Positions 44,175-54,510 are shown, counted from the first letter of the stretch. The stretch: DNA of 64,000 nt from Sulfitobacter aestuariivivens (GCF_014763045.1 NZ_JACTAG010000001.1:372001-436000); one strand, 5' to 3'. A program made the numbers and translations. Notes: generated by a model from the letters alone, not told the origin.

Positions 44175-44417
44175 TCAGGCCGATGGGCGCACCCGCCAGA
44201 TCCAGCCGAAACCACGACGCAGTTCCTGCGTCTCTTCAGGGGCCTTCTGCTGAGAGAAACGCGCCAACACCCGCTTGACCTCATTCAGACGTCGCCGTGC
44301 GCCGCTGCCGCCCGCGCTTGCCTGAACGGTCAGAATCTTCGCTTGCGTTTCCAATGCCGCCTCAATCACGGTGAATTCCTCAGCCGTCATTTCTATCTTT
44401 TGCTGGCGGTCAAACAT
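44175..44417 (-). CDS. Small cytoplasmic protein of unknown function
   Basis: This 80-residue protein (MFDRQQKIEMTAEEFTVIEAALETQAKIL, then a basic Arg/Gly segment, ending RRGFGWIWRVRPSA) is helical and charged, with no signal or membrane helix. I do not recognise it. The ATG at 44417 follows GGAGCCGGAG. The frame upstream to 44723 is not protein-like. Upstream lies a 317-bp AT-rich stretch to the next plus-strand gene. Confidence 0.65.
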   Translation of the reverse strand: MFDRQQKIEMTAEEFTVIEAALETQAKILTVQASAGGSGARRRLNEVKRVLARFSQQKAPEETQELRRGFGWIWRVRPSA

Positions 44418-44734
44418 CTCCGGCTCCTTAAACTTTCCTACATCAAATAGGGTCGATGCATGGGTTACGCCAGAACCTCGGGATTGGATCACTGACAATT
44501 GTACGTGCCGTGAATGCCGCAAACCTATTTTTGCGATTTTTTCCTTGGGCGCATCGCGAATAAAACATTTATAATACAATGAATTACAGTGTATTGTGCA
44601 AGCACTTGTTGACCAAGGTAACCTCGCGGAATAAACGGGCCAACTTTTCGAAAAAATCGACGTGATTGCCACCAATCCGCATCTCGCGGCCAATCGGCCT
44701 TGCCCTTGCCCGTCCCTTGGCACAGGGTCTGCGC
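44418..44734. promoter_or_regulatory. 317-bp AT-rich intergenic region
   Basis: No gene is seen. The 44560-44600 part is AT-rich with inverted AATACA and TGTATT hexamers around AATACAATGAATTACAGT, which could be a divergent promoter or operator for the small gene at 44175 and the DMT gene at 44735. Confidence 0.35.
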
Positions 44735-45637
44735 ATGACCACAGCGCTCCCTCATCGCCCCCTCACGGGTATCTTCTGGATGCTTGTGACGGGGCTGTGC
44801 TTTGTCGCCGTAACAGCGCTGGTCAAATATATGGGACCGCGTCTGCCGGCGGCTGAATCGGCCTTTCTGCGCTATGCCATCGGGCTGGTGTTTTTCCTGC
44901 CAGCGCTGCGTGCGTTTGAACTTTCAAGCGTCACACGCCGCCAGTTCACAATGTGCGGTCTGCGCGGGGCCCTGCATGCGGTAGGGGTCAGCTTGTGGTT
45001 TTTTGCCATGACCCGCATCACCATAGCTGAAGTCACGGCGATGAACTATCTCGCGCCCATCTATGTCAGCATCGGTGCGGCGATATTTCTGGGCGAGAAA
45101 CTGGCCCTGCGTCGCATCGTGGCGGTTATCCTGGGCTTGCTGGGCGCCGTGATCATCCTGCGCCCCGGTTTCCGAGAGGTCAGTCCGGGCCATATTGCCA
45201 TGCTGATCGCGGCAGTGGTCTTTGCCGGGTCCTACCTGCTGGCCAAGTTGCTCGCGGATGAGATGAAGCCGGGCGTGGTTGTGCTGATGCTGTCGATTTT
45301 TGTGACCATTGGTCTTGCCCCCATCGCACTGCCCGTCTGGATCATGCCGACAATGCGCGAGATCCTGATCCTCACCGCCGTGGCCGTCTTTGCCACCGCA
45401 GGTCACTACACCATGACGCTTGCCCTTGCGGCGGCCCCCGTCACCGTGACGCAGCCCATCACCTTTCTGCAATTGATCTGGGCCACGCTTCTGGGCACGG
45501 TCGTATTCCTTGAGCCGGTGGACATCTGGGTCATCATCGGTGGCCTTGTGATTCTGGGGTCCGTGACCTTCATCACCTGGCGCGAGGCCACGCTCAAACG
45601 TCAGATCACCCCCATCTCCAACGCCACAAAACTCTGA
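44735..45637 (+). CDS. EamA-type DMT transporter (second)
   Basis: This 300-residue membrane protein has ten helices in two EamA halves (GIFWMLVTGLCFVAVTALVKYMG; AMNYLAPIYVSIGAAIFLGEKLALRRIVAVILGLLGAVIIL; then TVTQPITFLQLIWATLLGTVVFLEP). It resembles RhaT/YdcZ-type permeases of unknown substrate. The start at 44735 (MTTALPH) is chosen over a TTG at 44666 that would add a non-family N-terminus. It precedes the bet cluster by 96 bp but has no clear link to it. Confidence 0.88.
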   Translation: MTTALPHRPLTGIFWMLVTGLCFVAVTALVKYMGPRLPAAESAFLRYAIGLVFFLPALRAFELSSVTRRQFTMCGLRGALHAVGVSLWFFAMTRITIAEVTAMNYLAPIYVSIGAAIFLGEKLALRRIVAVILGLLGAVIILRPGFREVSPGHIAMLIAAVVFAGSYLLAKLLADEMKPGVVVLMLSIFVTIGLAPIALPVWIMPTMREILILTAVAVFATAGHYTMTLALAAAPVTVTQPITFLQLIWATLLGTVVFLEPVDIWVIIGGLVILGSVTFITWREATLKRQITPISNATKL

Positions 45638-45661
45638 CATATCAGCACCTTCGCCCCCGAA

Positions 45662-45691
45662 TTCTTTATTGATTGACGGATCAATAAAGAA
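45662..45691. promoter_or_regulatory. Perfect inverted repeat before betI, likely BetI operator
   Basis: TTCTTTATTGAT and ATCAATAAAGAA are perfect reverse complements around TGACGG. BetI-type TetR sites in other bacteria are inverted TTGAAC/TTGATTG-like repeats, and this one resembles them. It ends 42 bases before betI and so would block its own operon when choline is absent. Confidence 0.75.
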
Positions 45692-45733
45692 ACCCCTAGG
45701 ATGCTCCATCCAAAGGGGGGAGCCTGCACAACC

Positions 45734-46309
45734 ATGCCCAAACTCGGAATGGAACCGATCCGCCGCTCGGCGTTGGTGCAGGCCACGATTGCCGAAATCG
45801 GCGAAGCGCATTCGCTCGACGTTACTGTCGGTCAGATCGCAAAACGGGCAGGCATGTCGACCGCCCTGGCGCACCATTACTTCGGCGGCAAGGATCAGAT
45901 TTTCCTGGCGGCCATGCGCCACATCCTGAACGAATACGGTGCCGAAGTGCGCGCCCGCCTGTCCGAGGCGCGCAGCCCCCGTGACAGGGCCGCCGCGATC
46001 ATCATCGCAAGTTTCGACGAAACCTGCTTTGCCCCCGCCACGATCAACGCCTGGATGACGCTTTATGCTGCGGCCCCCAACAACGCAGATACCAAGCGCC
46101 TGCTGGTTCTTTATCAGAACCGGCTGCGCTCAAACCTGACCCATGCCTTGCGCGGCATTAGTGCCAGTCCAGCCGTTGACGCCGAAACGCTCGCGGCACT
46201 GATCGACGGCCTCTACCTGCGCGCAGCACTGAGCGAAAAGGCATCTGCCAACGCCGCACGCGTCTCTGCGCTCTCCACGCTTGATCTGCTGCTGAAAGAC
46301 CCTGCATGA
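45734..46309 (+). CDS. betI: Choline-responsive TetR-type repressor BetI
   Basis: This 191-residue protein has a TetR HTH (about 30-60: TVGQIAKRAGMSTALAHHYFGGKDQIFLAAM) and a C-terminal ligand domain with the BetI-type INAWMTLYAAAPNNADTKRLL. In other bacteria BetI represses choline oxidation genes and is released by choline. The start at 45734 (MPKLGMEPIRRSALVQATI) is the family N-terminus. The stop overlaps betC by four bases. The perfect repeat just upstream fits autoregulation. Confidence 0.95.
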   Translation: MPKLGMEPIRRSALVQATIAEIGEAHSLDVTVGQIAKRAGMSTALAHHYFGGKDQIFLAAMRHILNEYGAEVRARLSEARSPRDRAAAIIIASFDETCFAPATINAWMTLYAAAPNNADTKRLLVLYQNRLRSNLTHALRGISASPAVDAETLAALIDGLYLRAALSEKASANAARVSALSTLDLLLKDPA

Positions 46310-47814
46310 CCTCCCCCAACATCCTGATCTTGATGGTCGACCAGCTGAATGGCACCTTGTTCCCCGACGGTCCGGCTGAATGGCTGCACACGCCGAACCT
46401 GCGCAAGCTGGCGCAACACTCCACCCGGTTTCGCAACGCCTACACCGCGTCGCCCCTGTGCGCGCCGGGCCGGGCCGCGTTCATGTCCGGGCAACTCCCG
46501 TCCGCCACCGGCGTCTATGACAACGCCGCCGAATTCCCCTCGGCGGTGCCCACGTATGCGCATCATTTGCGCCGCGCAGGCTATCACACCTGCCTGTCGG
46601 GCAAGATGCATTTTGTCGGCCCCGACCAACTCCACGGGTTCGAGGAACGCCTGACCACAGATATCTACCCGGCTGATTTCGGCTGGACCCCGGACTACCG
46701 CAAACCGGGCGAACGCATCGACTGGTGGTATCACAACATGGGCTCCGTCACGGGCGCTGGTGTGGCTGAGATTTCCAACCAGATGGAATATGACGACGAG
46801 GTTGCCTACAATGCGACCCGCAAGCTTTACGACCTGTCACGCGGACAGGACGACAGGCCGTGGTGCCTGACGGTCAGCTTCACACACCCGCATGATCCTT
46901 ATGTTGCGCGCAAGAAATATTGGGACATCTACGCCGATTGCGATCATCTGCAACCGCGCGTACCGGCCATGGACTACGACGATCACGACCCCCATTCCCA
47001 GCGCATCTTTGACGCCAACGACTGGCGCAACTTCGACATCACGGATGCCGACATCCACCGTTCGCGCCGCGCCTATTTCGCCAATATCAGCTATCTCGAC
47101 GACAAGATCGGAGAGATCCTGCAAACCCTTGAAGATACCCGGCAGGAAGCGATCATTGTCTTTGTCTCTGACCACGGTGACATGCTGGGTGAACGGGGGC
47201 TTTGGTTCAAGATGTCCTTCCTCGAAGGTTCGTCCCGCGTGCCCCTGATGATCAGCGCCCCGAACATGGAGCCGGGTCTGCACACCACACCCGTCAGCAC
47301 CATCGATGTGTGCCCGACGCTGTGCGATCTTGCAGGTGTCAGCATGTCCGACGTGATGGAATGGACCACCGGCACCTCGCTTGTCTCTATGGGGCAGGGG
47401 GTGGAACGCACCGCACCCGTCGCCATGGAATACGCAGCAGAGGCATCCTACAGCCCGCTGGTGTCGCTGCGCTATGGAAAATGGAAATACAACCGATGCC
47501 TTCTGGACCCGGATCAGCTTTTTGATCTTGAAGCCGACCCAGACGAGTTGAAGAACCTCGCCGAAGTCCCTGAACATGCTGGTACCTTAAAACAGCTGCA
47601 GGCCAAGTCCGAAGCCCGTTGGGATCTGACATCCTTTGACGCGGACGTGCGCAAATCACAGGCCGCGCGCTGGGTTGTCTACGAGGCGCTGCGCGAGGGG
47701 GGCTATTACCCGTGGGACTACCAGCCGCTGCGCGATGCCTCTCAACAGTACATGCGCAACCACATGGATCTCAACGTGCTGGAAGAAAGCAAACGCTTCC
47801 CAAGGGGCGAATAA
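46306..47814 (+). CDS. betC: Choline sulfatase
   Basis: This 502-residue enzyme hydrolyses choline-O-sulfate to choline and sulfate. The sulfatase site is PLCAPGRAAFMSGQ, in which Cys is converted to formylglycine. Metal residues appear in LMVDQLNG at the start and VSDHGDMLGERGLW later. There is no signal peptide, as in other BetC, so the substrate must be imported first. The gene follows betI with a four-base overlap; the BCCT-like gene follows after 75 bp. Confidence 0.96.
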   Translation: MTSPNILILMVDQLNGTLFPDGPAEWLHTPNLRKLAQHSTRFRNAYTASPLCAPGRAAFMSGQLPSATGVYDNAAEFPSAVPTYAHHLRRAGYHTCLSGKMHFVGPDQLHGFEERLTTDIYPADFGWTPDYRKPGERIDWWYHNMGSVTGAGVAEISNQMEYDDEVAYNATRKLYDLSRGQDDRPWCLTVSFTHPHDPYVARKKYWDIYADCDHLQPRVPAMDYDDHDPHSQRIFDANDWRNFDITDADIHRSRRAYFANISYLDDKIGEILQTLEDTRQEAIIVFVSDHGDMLGERGLWFKMSFLEGSSRVPLMISAPNMEPGLHTTPVSTIDVCPTLCDLAGVSMSDVMEWTTGTSLVSMGQGVERTAPVAMEYAAEASYSPLVSLRYGKWKYNRCLLDPDQLFDLEADPDELKNLAEVPEHAGTLKQLQAKSEARWDLTSFDADVRKSQAARWVVYEALREGGYYPWDYQPLRDASQQYMRNHMDLNVLEESKRFPRGE

Positions 47815-47889
47815 CCAATCATCGTAGCCGCGAGGGTGCCGCCACACGATGCGAACAATATGCACTCAAAACAACAAACGAGGGACAAA

Positions 47890-49071
47890 ATGCTAACGTC
47901 AATTATTTCATTCGGGGTCATCATGGCATTCGTGCTGGTGATCTTCTGCGTGATCAAATGGTGGGATTTGCCGCTGACGGGTGTGACGCCCGTGCCGCTA
48001 TTCACCTTTATCGCGATCCTGTTCACGTCCGGCCTTGATGTGGGACTGATCATGTTCCCCTTGGCCTTTGACTATCCGCTTTATGCCGATACGGCCACGG
48101 AACCGGCTTATGCCTTTACCAACCCGCTGGCGCTTGAGTTCGGGTTCTGGGGCTTCCTGATCTGGGCGTTCTACTTCCTGACCACATTCTATTTCTGCGC
48201 CATCGAACCGCGCGTGCGGTTCTTTGAAATCCCTTTCGTAAAGGTGCTGAATAACATCGTCATCATCACGACATGTGCCTTCACCGGCGCATTGTTCCTG
48301 ATCTACATGCCATACTACATCGCCGAAGTGGGCGACGGTGAAACGATCCTGCCGGTCTTCTACCTGATCTGCTTCCTGGTCATTCTGGTCGCGGCGTTCA
48401 GCTCCACGGATCTTAAGTTCGTGAAGGTCCTGTCGGTCAGCTCAACCGTGCTGTTCTTCTTGCTGATTGCCTATATGTGGGCCAACGCGGGCATGGGACT
48501 GGGCGAATTCGCCTCCACTGCAGGCAACATCGGCGGCTATTTTGCCAATATCCACAAGTTCATTGTCCCATTGACGGAATACCACGAATTCTACCTTTTC
48601 TGGTGGTTCGCCTGGTCGATCATGATCGGCCAGTTCGTCAGCCGCTTTGTTGGTGGCCTCAAGACATGGCAACTGCTGGCAGCCCTGCTCATCTTCCCGT
48701 CCATCCCGCTCGCGATGTGGTTCTCGGTACTTTACTATTACCACCTCAATGGCATTGGCACGGCAGGTTTCCCGAACTGGGCCATGACGATCGTGGGCAT
48801 CGTGTTTGTGATCAACTCGTTTGACTCGCTCATTCGCCTTTACACCGACAACCTGAACCTGACGCCAGCGCGTTTTGGAACGGTGGTTTATGTGCTGGGC
48901 AATGCGATTGGACTGTTTGTCCTGACGCTGCTCTTTCAGTCGCAGTGGCTACAGATCCAGTGGGTCGGCACAGTGGTGATCGTGATCTATCTGCTGGCAC
49001 TTGCCTACATCTTCTTCATGAAGCGCGACAAGCTGTCAAAGCTCGATGGTCAGCCGATCCCGGCTGAATAA
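47890..49071 (+). CDS. Short BCCT-like transporter, likely choline or choline sulfate uptake
   Basis: This 393-residue membrane protein has ten to eleven helices. Three segments resemble BCCT carriers: [19 protein letters not shown] (compare GIGAGLMFYGVAEPLSHY), [22 protein letters not shown] (compare the HWGLHAWAIYALVGLAIAYF segment) and [24 protein letters not shown] (compare the [21 protein letters not shown] signature). It is about 100 to 250 residues shorter than normal family members and lacks the extended N- and C-terminal arms, so osmotic sensing is doubtful. Start at 47890 has GAGGGAC. It lies between betC and betB, where a choline or choline sulfate permease is expected. Confidence 0.75.
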   Translation: MLTSIISFGVIMAFVLVIFCVIKWWDLPLTGVTPVPLFTFIAILFTSGLDVGLIMFPLAFDYPLYADTATEPAYAFTNPLALEFGFWGFLIWAFYFLTTFYFCAIEPRVRFFEIPFVKVLNNIVIITTCAFTGALFLIYMPYYIAEVGDGETILPVFYLICFLVILVAAFSSTDLKFVKVLSVSSTVLFFLLIAYMWANAGMGLGEFASTAGNIGGYFANIHKFIVPLTEYHEFYLFWWFAWSIMIGQFVSRFVGGLKTWQLLAALLIFPSIPLAMWFSVLYYYHLNGIGTAGFPNWAMTIVGIVFVINSFDSLIRLYTDNLNLTPARFGTVVYVLGNAIGLFVLTLLFQSQWLQIQWVGTVVIVIYLLALAYIFFMKRDKLSKLDGQPIPAE

Positions 49072-49084
49072 CACCTTGAAAAAC

Positions 49085-49112
49085 GGCCCCGCCCGATGCG
49101 TCGGGCGGGGCC
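49085..49112 (+). terminator. Strong hairpin between transporter and betB
   Basis: GGCCCCGCCCGA and TCGGGCGGGGCC are perfect 12-bp arms around TGCG. Only TTAAG follows, so it could be a partial terminator or an mRNA stabiliser inside the bet operon rather than a full stop. betB starts 23 bases later. Confidence 0.65.
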
Positions 49113-49135
49113 TTAAGAAAGACGAAAGAACCCCC

Positions 49136-50590
49136 ATGAAAACCCAGCCTACCGCCAGTCATTTCATTGACGGCGCCTACGTCGAGGACGCAACCGGTGC
49201 GCCCATCGACGTGATCTACCCGGCCACAGGCAAGGTCATCGCGACCGTGCACGAAGCAACGCCCGCAATCGTGGCGCAGGCAATTGACGCGGCACGACGC
49301 GCGCAGCCGGTCTGGGCCACTCTCAGCGGCACCGAACGCGGGCGGATCCTGCGCCGGGCGGCGGATATGATCCGCGACCGCAATCACGATCTCAGCGTGC
49401 TGGAGACTTACGACACAGGCAAACCCTATCAGGAAACCTCCGTGGCGGATGCCACATCCGGTGCGGACGCGCTGGAATACTTCGGCGGTATTGCGGCAAC
49501 GCTCACAGGCGAACACATCCCGCTGGGCGGGGACAACTGGGTCTACACGCGCCGCGAACCATTGGGAATTTGTGTAGGGATCGGCGCGTGGAACTACCCC
49601 ACCCAGATCGCCTGCTGGAAAGGTGCACCCGCGCTGGCCTGCGGCAATGCGATGATTTTCAAACCCTCCGAGACAACGCCGCTCTGCGCGCTCAAAGTGG
49701 CCGAGATCCTGCACGAGGCGGGGCTGCCAGCCGGTCTCTATAACGTTGTTCAGGGCAAGGGCGCGGTGGGCGCCGCGCTGGTGACAGACCCGCGCGTCGA
49801 CAAGGTATCACTGACCGGATCGGTGCCCACGGGGCGCAAGGTCTATGCGGCGGCCGCCGAAGGGATCAAACATGTGACCATGGAACTGGGCGGCAAATCC
49901 CCGCTGGTGATCTTCGAGGATGCCGACATCGAAAACGCAGTCAGCGGCGCGATCATGGGCAATTTCTACAGCTCCGGCCAGGTCTGCTCAAATGGCACGC
50001 GCGTGTTCGTGCACCGCGCCATCAAAGAGGCGTTTCTGGAACGGCTTTCAGCCCGCCTTGGCAACGCTGTGATCGGCGACCCGATGGCGCCAGAGACCAG
50101 CTTTGGGCCCATGGTATCCGAACAGCAGCTCAACATCGTGCTCTCCTATATCGAGAAGGGCCGGGCAGAAGGCGCGCGACTGGTCCACGGTGGCGCGCGG
50201 CTGGATCGGGAAGGGTACTATGTTCAGCCATCGGTCTTTGCCGATGTCACCGACGACATGGCAATCGCCCGCGAAGAAATCTTTGGCCCTGTCATGGCGG
50301 TGCTGGATTTCGAAGATGAGGACGACGTCATCGCCCGTGCAAATGCCACTGAATTCGGGCTTGCCGCAGGCGTCTTCACCCGCGATCTGGCCCGCGCGCA
50401 TCGCGTTGCCGCCCGGTTCGAGGCCGGGACCTGTTACATCAACTCCTACAACGACGCGCCGGTCGAAGCGCCCTTTGGCGGCTCAAAGCTATCGGGCGTC
50501 GGGCGCGAGAATTCCAAGGAAGCCATCGCCCACTACAGCCAGGTCAAATCCGTCTTCGTGCGCATGGACGATATGGAGGCCCCGTTCTGA
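49136..50590 (+). CDS. betB: Betaine-aldehyde dehydrogenase
   Basis: This 484-residue NAD(P)-dependent enzyme oxidises betaine aldehyde to glycine betaine. It has [13 protein letters not shown] with the catalytic Glu, [14 protein letters not shown] with the catalytic Cys, and the end [21 protein letters not shown]. Start at 49136 ([16 protein letters not shown]) follows a weak GAAAGAA ribosome site and the hairpin above. The product is an osmolyte and methyl donor. Confidence 0.97.
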   Translation: MKTQPTASHFIDGAYVEDATGAPIDVIYPATGKVIATVHEATPAIVAQAIDAARRAQPVWATLSGTERGRILRRAADMIRDRNHDLSVLETYDTGKPYQETSVADATSGADALEYFGGIAATLTGEHIPLGGDNWVYTRREPLGICVGIGAWNYPTQIACWKGAPALACGNAMIFKPSETTPLCALKVAEILHEAGLPAGLYNVVQGKGAVGAALVTDPRVDKVSLTGSVPTGRKVYAAAAEGIKHVTMELGGKSPLVIFEDADIENAVSGAIMGNFYSSGQVCSNGTRVFVHRAIKEAFLERLSARLGNAVIGDPMAPETSFGPMVSEQQLNIVLSYIEKGRAEGARLVHGGARLDREGYYVQPSVFADVTDDMAIAREEIFGPVMAVLDFEDEDDVIARANATEFGLAAGVFTRDLARAHRVAARFEAGTCYINSYNDAPVEAPFGGSKLSGVGRENSKEAIAHYSQVKSVFVRMDDMEAPF

Positions 50591-50676
50591 GATGACGCTG
50601 TCAAAAGGCGCGCTTACGCGCATTACATTTCTGGTGCCCATCGCGGGGCTGAGCCCATCACCACAAGGGGGGCACC

Positions 50677-52335
50677 ATGCAGGCTGAATTCGTCATCGTG
50701 GGCGCCGGTTCTGCTGGCTGCGCCATGGCCTACCGTCTGGCCCACGCCGGGCGGCGTGTGATCGTCATTGAATACGGTGGCACGGATGCGGGCCCCTTCA
50801 TCCAGATGCCCGCCGCCCTCAGTTATCCGATGAACATGAAGCGCTACGACTGGGGATACACCTCAGAGCCTGAGCCGCATCTGGGCGGGCGCAGGCTTGC
50901 CTGCCCGCGCGGCAAGGTCATCGGCGGATCATCGTCGATCAACGGCATGGTCTACGTGCGCGGACACGCGATGGACTTTGACCATTGGGAAGAAAGCGGC
51001 GCACACGGCTGGGCCTATGCCGACGTGCTGCCCTATTTCAAGCGGATGGAGAACTGGCACGACAGCGGACACGGCGGCGATCCATCCTGGCGGGGCACCG
51101 ACGGGCCACTGCACGTTAGTCGCGGCCCGCGTGAAAACCCGCTTTTCAACGCTTTCGTCGAGGCGGGCAAACAGGCCGGATACGAGGCCACCGACGACTA
51201 CAATGGCCGCAAACAAGAGGGTTTCGGCCCGATGGAACAGACCGTCTGGCAGGGGCGGCGCTGGTCAGCGGCCAATGCCTATCTGCGTCCGGCCCAGAAA
51301 ACCGGCAATGTCCAGATCGTCAGGGCACTGGCGCAGCGCGTTCTTATCGAAGACGGGCGCGCCACGGGTGTCGAGGTGCTGCGCAGCGGCACCACCCAGA
51401 TTATCCGGGCTGAGAACGAGGTCGTGCTCGCCGCCTCGTCCATCAACTCCCCAAAGCTGTTGATGCTCTCGGGTATCGGCCCCGCCGCCCACCTCAGGGA
51501 ACACGGCATTGACGTGGTTGCTGATCGCCCCGGGGTCGGGGAAAACCTGCAAGACCATCTTGAACTTTATATCCAGATGGCCGCGTCGCAGCCCATCACG
51601 CTTTACAAGCACTGGAACCTCTTTTCCAAGGCGATGATCGGCGCGCAGTGGCTCTTTACCAAAACCGGCATGGGCGCGTCGAACCAGTTCGAAAGCGCCG
51701 CTTTCATCCGCTCAGCCCCCGGCGTGCCCTATCCGGACATCCAGTATCACTTCCTGCCCATCGCCGTGCGCTATGACGGCAAGGTTGCCGCCGAAGGGCA
51801 TGGGTTTCAGGCCCACACCGGGCCGATGCGCTCAAAATCGCGCGGCTCGGTCACCTTGCGGTCGAACCGCGCTGCGGATGACCCGGTGATCCGGTTCAAC
51901 TACATGTCCCACGACGATGACTGGGACGAGTTTCGCACCTGCATCCGCCTCACCCGCGAGGTCTTTGCCCAAGACGCCTTCAAGCCCTTCATCAAACATG
52001 AAATCCAACCCGGTGCAGCGGTGCAGTCGGATGCCGAGCTTGATGCCTTCATCGTGGAACATGCCGAAAGCGCCTATCACCCCTGCGGCACCTGCAAGAT
52101 GGGCAGCACGGATGACCCCATGGCGGTGGTCGACCCCGAGGCACGCGTGATCGGCGTCGATGGGTTGCGCGTGGCAGACAGTTCGATCTTCCCGCGTATC
52201 ACCAACGGCAATCTGAACGCACCGTCGATCATGGTGGGCGAAAAAGTATCGGATCATTTGCTGGGTCTTGACCCATTGGCACGGGCCAATGACGAGCCCT
52301 GGATTCACCCGAACTGGCAAATCGCACAGCGCTAG
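50677..52335 (+). CDS. betA: Choline dehydrogenase
   Basis: This 552-residue GMC-family FAD enzyme oxidises choline to betaine aldehyde and links to the membrane electron chain. The FAD motif [18 protein letters not shown] starts at residue 4; [21 protein letters not shown] and the catalytic His region [14 protein letters not shown] and [19 protein letters not shown] follow. AAGGGGGG lies before the ATG. 86 bp separate it from betB without any gene. It completes the cluster. Confidence 0.97.
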   Translation: MQAEFVIVGAGSAGCAMAYRLAHAGRRVIVIEYGGTDAGPFIQMPAALSYPMNMKRYDWGYTSEPEPHLGGRRLACPRGKVIGGSSSINGMVYVRGHAMDFDHWEESGAHGWAYADVLPYFKRMENWHDSGHGGDPSWRGTDGPLHVSRGPRENPLFNAFVEAGKQAGYEATDDYNGRKQEGFGPMEQTVWQGRRWSAANAYLRPAQKTGNVQIVRALAQRVLIEDGRATGVEVLRSGTTQIIRAENEVVLAASSINSPKLLMLSGIGPAAHLREHGIDVVADRPGVGENLQDHLELYIQMAASQPITLYKHWNLFSKAMIGAQWLFTKTGMGASNQFESAAFIRSAPGVPYPDIQYHFLPIAVRYDGKVAAEGHGFQAHTGPMRSKSRGSVTLRSNRAADDPVIRFNYMSHDDDWDEFRTCIRLTREVFAQDAFKPFIKHEIQPGAAVQSDAELDAFIVEHAESAYHPCGTCKMGSTDDPMAVVDPEARVIGVDGLRVADSSIFPRITNGNLNAPSIMVGEKVSDHLLGLDPLARANDEPWIHPNWQIAQR

Positions 52336-52396
52336 ATCTTAACCTTTCTTAACAAATTGGCTTGGTAGGGACGGCGGGCACAGTTATCTTAACCAA

Positions 52397-53101
52397 ATGT
52401 TAAGAATTGCTTCATGGTGCGTCCTTTGCCTGTGCCTCGCTTTACCGGCGCGGGCGGACATCACGGGTCCGGTCCGGGTGATCGACGGGGATACCATCGA
52501 CGTGGGCGATACCCGCATCCGGTTGCATGGCATTGATGCGCCGGAACGCGAACAGACCTGCACCACCAAAACCGGTCAGGCCTGGGGCTGCGGCGACTGG
52601 GCCACGCGACAGGTGCGCGACCATTTCGAAGGGCTACCCGCCCGCTGCGAGGCGCTGGATACCGACCGCTATGGGCGCACGGTCGCGCGCTGCACTGTGG
52701 CTGGGCATGACATGGGGCGGGTGCTGGTTCAGGCCGGTTTCGCGTTGGCCTATCGCAAATACTCTCTGGACTACGATCTGGATGAGAAGGCCGCGCTCGT
52801 GAGCCAGCGCGGGGTGCATGGGTTCGACATGCAGGCCCCGGCCCGCTACCGCGAAGTAAGACGGGCCGAAATGGTCAGCCGCGACCGTCAGTCCGGCCTA
52901 AAGAAAAAAGATACGCCGCCGGCCCTTCAAGGTGCGACCTGCCGGATCAAGGGCAACATCAGCCGGGATGGCAAGCGCATCTACCACATGCCGGGTCAAC
53001 AGTATTATACGCGCACCCGGATCAATCGCCTGAAAGGCGAACGGTGGTTCTGCACCGAGGCTGAGGCGCGCGGGGCGGGTTGGCGACGCTCAAAAGTGTA
53101 G
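52397..53101 (+). CDS. Secreted thermonuclease-family nuclease with extra C-terminal domain
   Basis: This 234-residue protein has a signal peptide (about 1-20), then an SNase domain: VRVIDGDTIDVGDTRIRLHGIDAPE with catalytic Asp and Arg, DRYGRTVARC and VLVQAGFALAYRKYSLDYD. An additional domain (about 170-234) holds CRIKGNISRDGKRIYHMPGQQYYTRTRI, two Cys and basic residues, seen in a subset of alphaproteobacterial nucleases. It probably cuts DNA or RNA in the periplasm or outside. The ATG at 52397 lies in TTAACCAAATG. The gene abuts the convergent pccR stop. Confidence 0.88.
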   Translation: MLRIASWCVLCLCLALPARADITGPVRVIDGDTIDVGDTRIRLHGIDAPEREQTCTTKTGQAWGCGDWATRQVRDHFEGLPARCEALDTDRYGRTVARCTVAGHDMGRVLVQAGFALAYRKYSLDYDLDEKAALVSQRGVHGFDMQAPARYREVRRAEMVSRDRQSGLKKKDTPPALQGATCRIKGNISRDGKRIYHMPGQQYYTRTRINRLKGERWFCTEAEARGAGWRRSKV

Positions 53102-54502
53102 CTATTCCACTCTGTAAGGCAGCACATCGCGCCGGTCAGGGTCGACGACCAAGCGCCGCTCCAAGGGGGGCACCGCGCGTTGATGGCATCCTTTGCGCTC
53201 ACAAATCCGACAGGAGATCCCGATCGGCTCGAACGCCGCATCGGCCCCGGTGTCCATGTCGTCGGCATAGACCAATGCGCTCGCATGGCGTACCTCGCAA
53301 CCCAATGCGATCGCATAGCGCCGCACGGGCGCGCCATAGCGCCCGGCAGGTTTCGTAATGTCGCGCGCCAGACTGATGTAGCGCACCCCATCGGGCGTTT
53401 CGGCAAGCTGGCGCAGAAATATGCCCGGTGTCTCAAACGCCCGATGCACATTCCATAGCGGACAGGCCCCGCCAAACCGCGCAAACTGAAGGCGCGTGGC
53501 AGAGTGCCGCTTGGTAATTGTGCCCGCGCGATCCACCCTTACAAAGAAGAACGGAATGCCCTTGGCACCGGGCCGCTGCAACGTTGACAGCCGGTGCGCA
53601 ACCTGTTCGATCGAGGCGCCGAAATGCCCGCCCAACAGTTCCAGGTCATGCCGCCATTCCTGCGCCTTGCCGTGAAACGCCGTATAGGGCATCAGGGCCG
53701 CGCCTGCGAAGTAATTGGCCAGCCCGATCTTGGCGATCCCCCGCGCGGCATCACTGTGAAAGCGGGCAAGATCAAGCGTTGCTTCCAACAAGGCATCCTG
53801 CCGGGTCAGCGCTACCTGCAGCAGCATCTGAAACGTCTGGGTTTCCGGGGCCGCACGGTTTGACAAAAACAACGTGCCAGCCTCGGCATCCAGACGGCGC
53901 AGACTGTCGCTATCGGCAAATTCAACCGCAATTCCGGCATTTGCGAGCGCCGCGACGGCCGCCACGCGAATACTGCCGGGTCCGCCCTCGCGGGTCGCGA
54001 AATGCTCCGCAGCGCGGTCGACCGCGTCGATGTAGTTGTCGCAATAATGAAAGAAATCCCGCACTTCCTCCCAGGGGCTGGGGGCGGCCCGCGCATCTTC
54101 GCGCCCCAGCGCCTCATCCAGCGAGGCGAGCCGCTCGTGGGTTTGCCGGTAGCTTTGATGCAAATCCAGAAACGCGCGCACCAGCGCAGGCGCGTTCGAG
54201 GCGGCAAGCCGCAGATCAGCCAGCGGGGGCAGATCGCCTGCAAAGACCGGGTCGGCCAGCGCCTCGCGCATGTCACTGACCAGCCGCTCCCCATCGCCAC
54301 TGCCCAGCTCTGTCACATCCATCCCGAATTCCGAGGCCATCGCCAGCACGACGGTCGTACTGACCGGGCGCTTGTTGTTTTCCATCTGGTTAAGATAGGG
54401 CAGGGACACCCCAAGCCGTGCGGCAAAGTCCTTTTGGGTCAGCCCCACCCGCGTGCGCAATTCGCGCAGCTTGGCACCGGCATAAAGTTTCTGGGGGGGC
54501 AT
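53102..54502 (-). CDS. pccR: PccR/ScfR-type regulator of propionyl-CoA carboxylase
   Basis: This 466-residue regulator has an XRE HTH (about 8-63: LRELRTRVGLTQKDFAARLGVSLPYLNQMENNKRPVS) and a long C-terminal region with Cys-rich CRICERKGCHQRAVPP near the end, the hallmark of ScfR proteins. Such proteins sense short-chain acyl-CoA and activate assimilation genes; PccR of Rhodobacter sphaeroides is the named example. The start at 54502 is ATG; a TTG at 54517 falls within the operator. TTTGCAAA repeats precede it (54511-54526), suggesting autoregulation, and more lie before pccB. The gene is 64 bp downstream of the Bcr/CflA gene. Confidence 0.9.
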   Translation of the reverse strand: MPPQKLYAGAKLRELRTRVGLTQKDFAARLGVSLPYLNQMENNKRPVSTTVVLAMASEFGMDVTELGSGDGERLVSDMREALADPVFAGDLPPLADLRLAASNAPALVRAFLDLHQSYRQTHERLASLDEALGREDARAAPSPWEEVRDFFHYCDNYIDAVDRAAEHFATREGGPGSIRVAAVAALANAGIAVEFADSDSLRRLDAEAGTLFLSNRAAPETQTFQMLLQVALTRQDALLEATLDLARFHSDAARGIAKIGLANYFAGAALMPYTAFHGKAQEWRHDLELLGGHFGASIEQVAHRLSTLQRPGAKGIPFFFVRVDRAGTITKRHSATRLQFARFGGACPLWNVHRAFETPGIFLRQLAETPDGVRYISLARDITKPAGRYGAPVRRYAIALGCEVRHASALVYADDMDTGADAAFEPIGISCRICERKGCHQRAVPPLERRLVVDPDRRDVLPYRVE

Positions 54503-54510
54503 GGGCGGCC

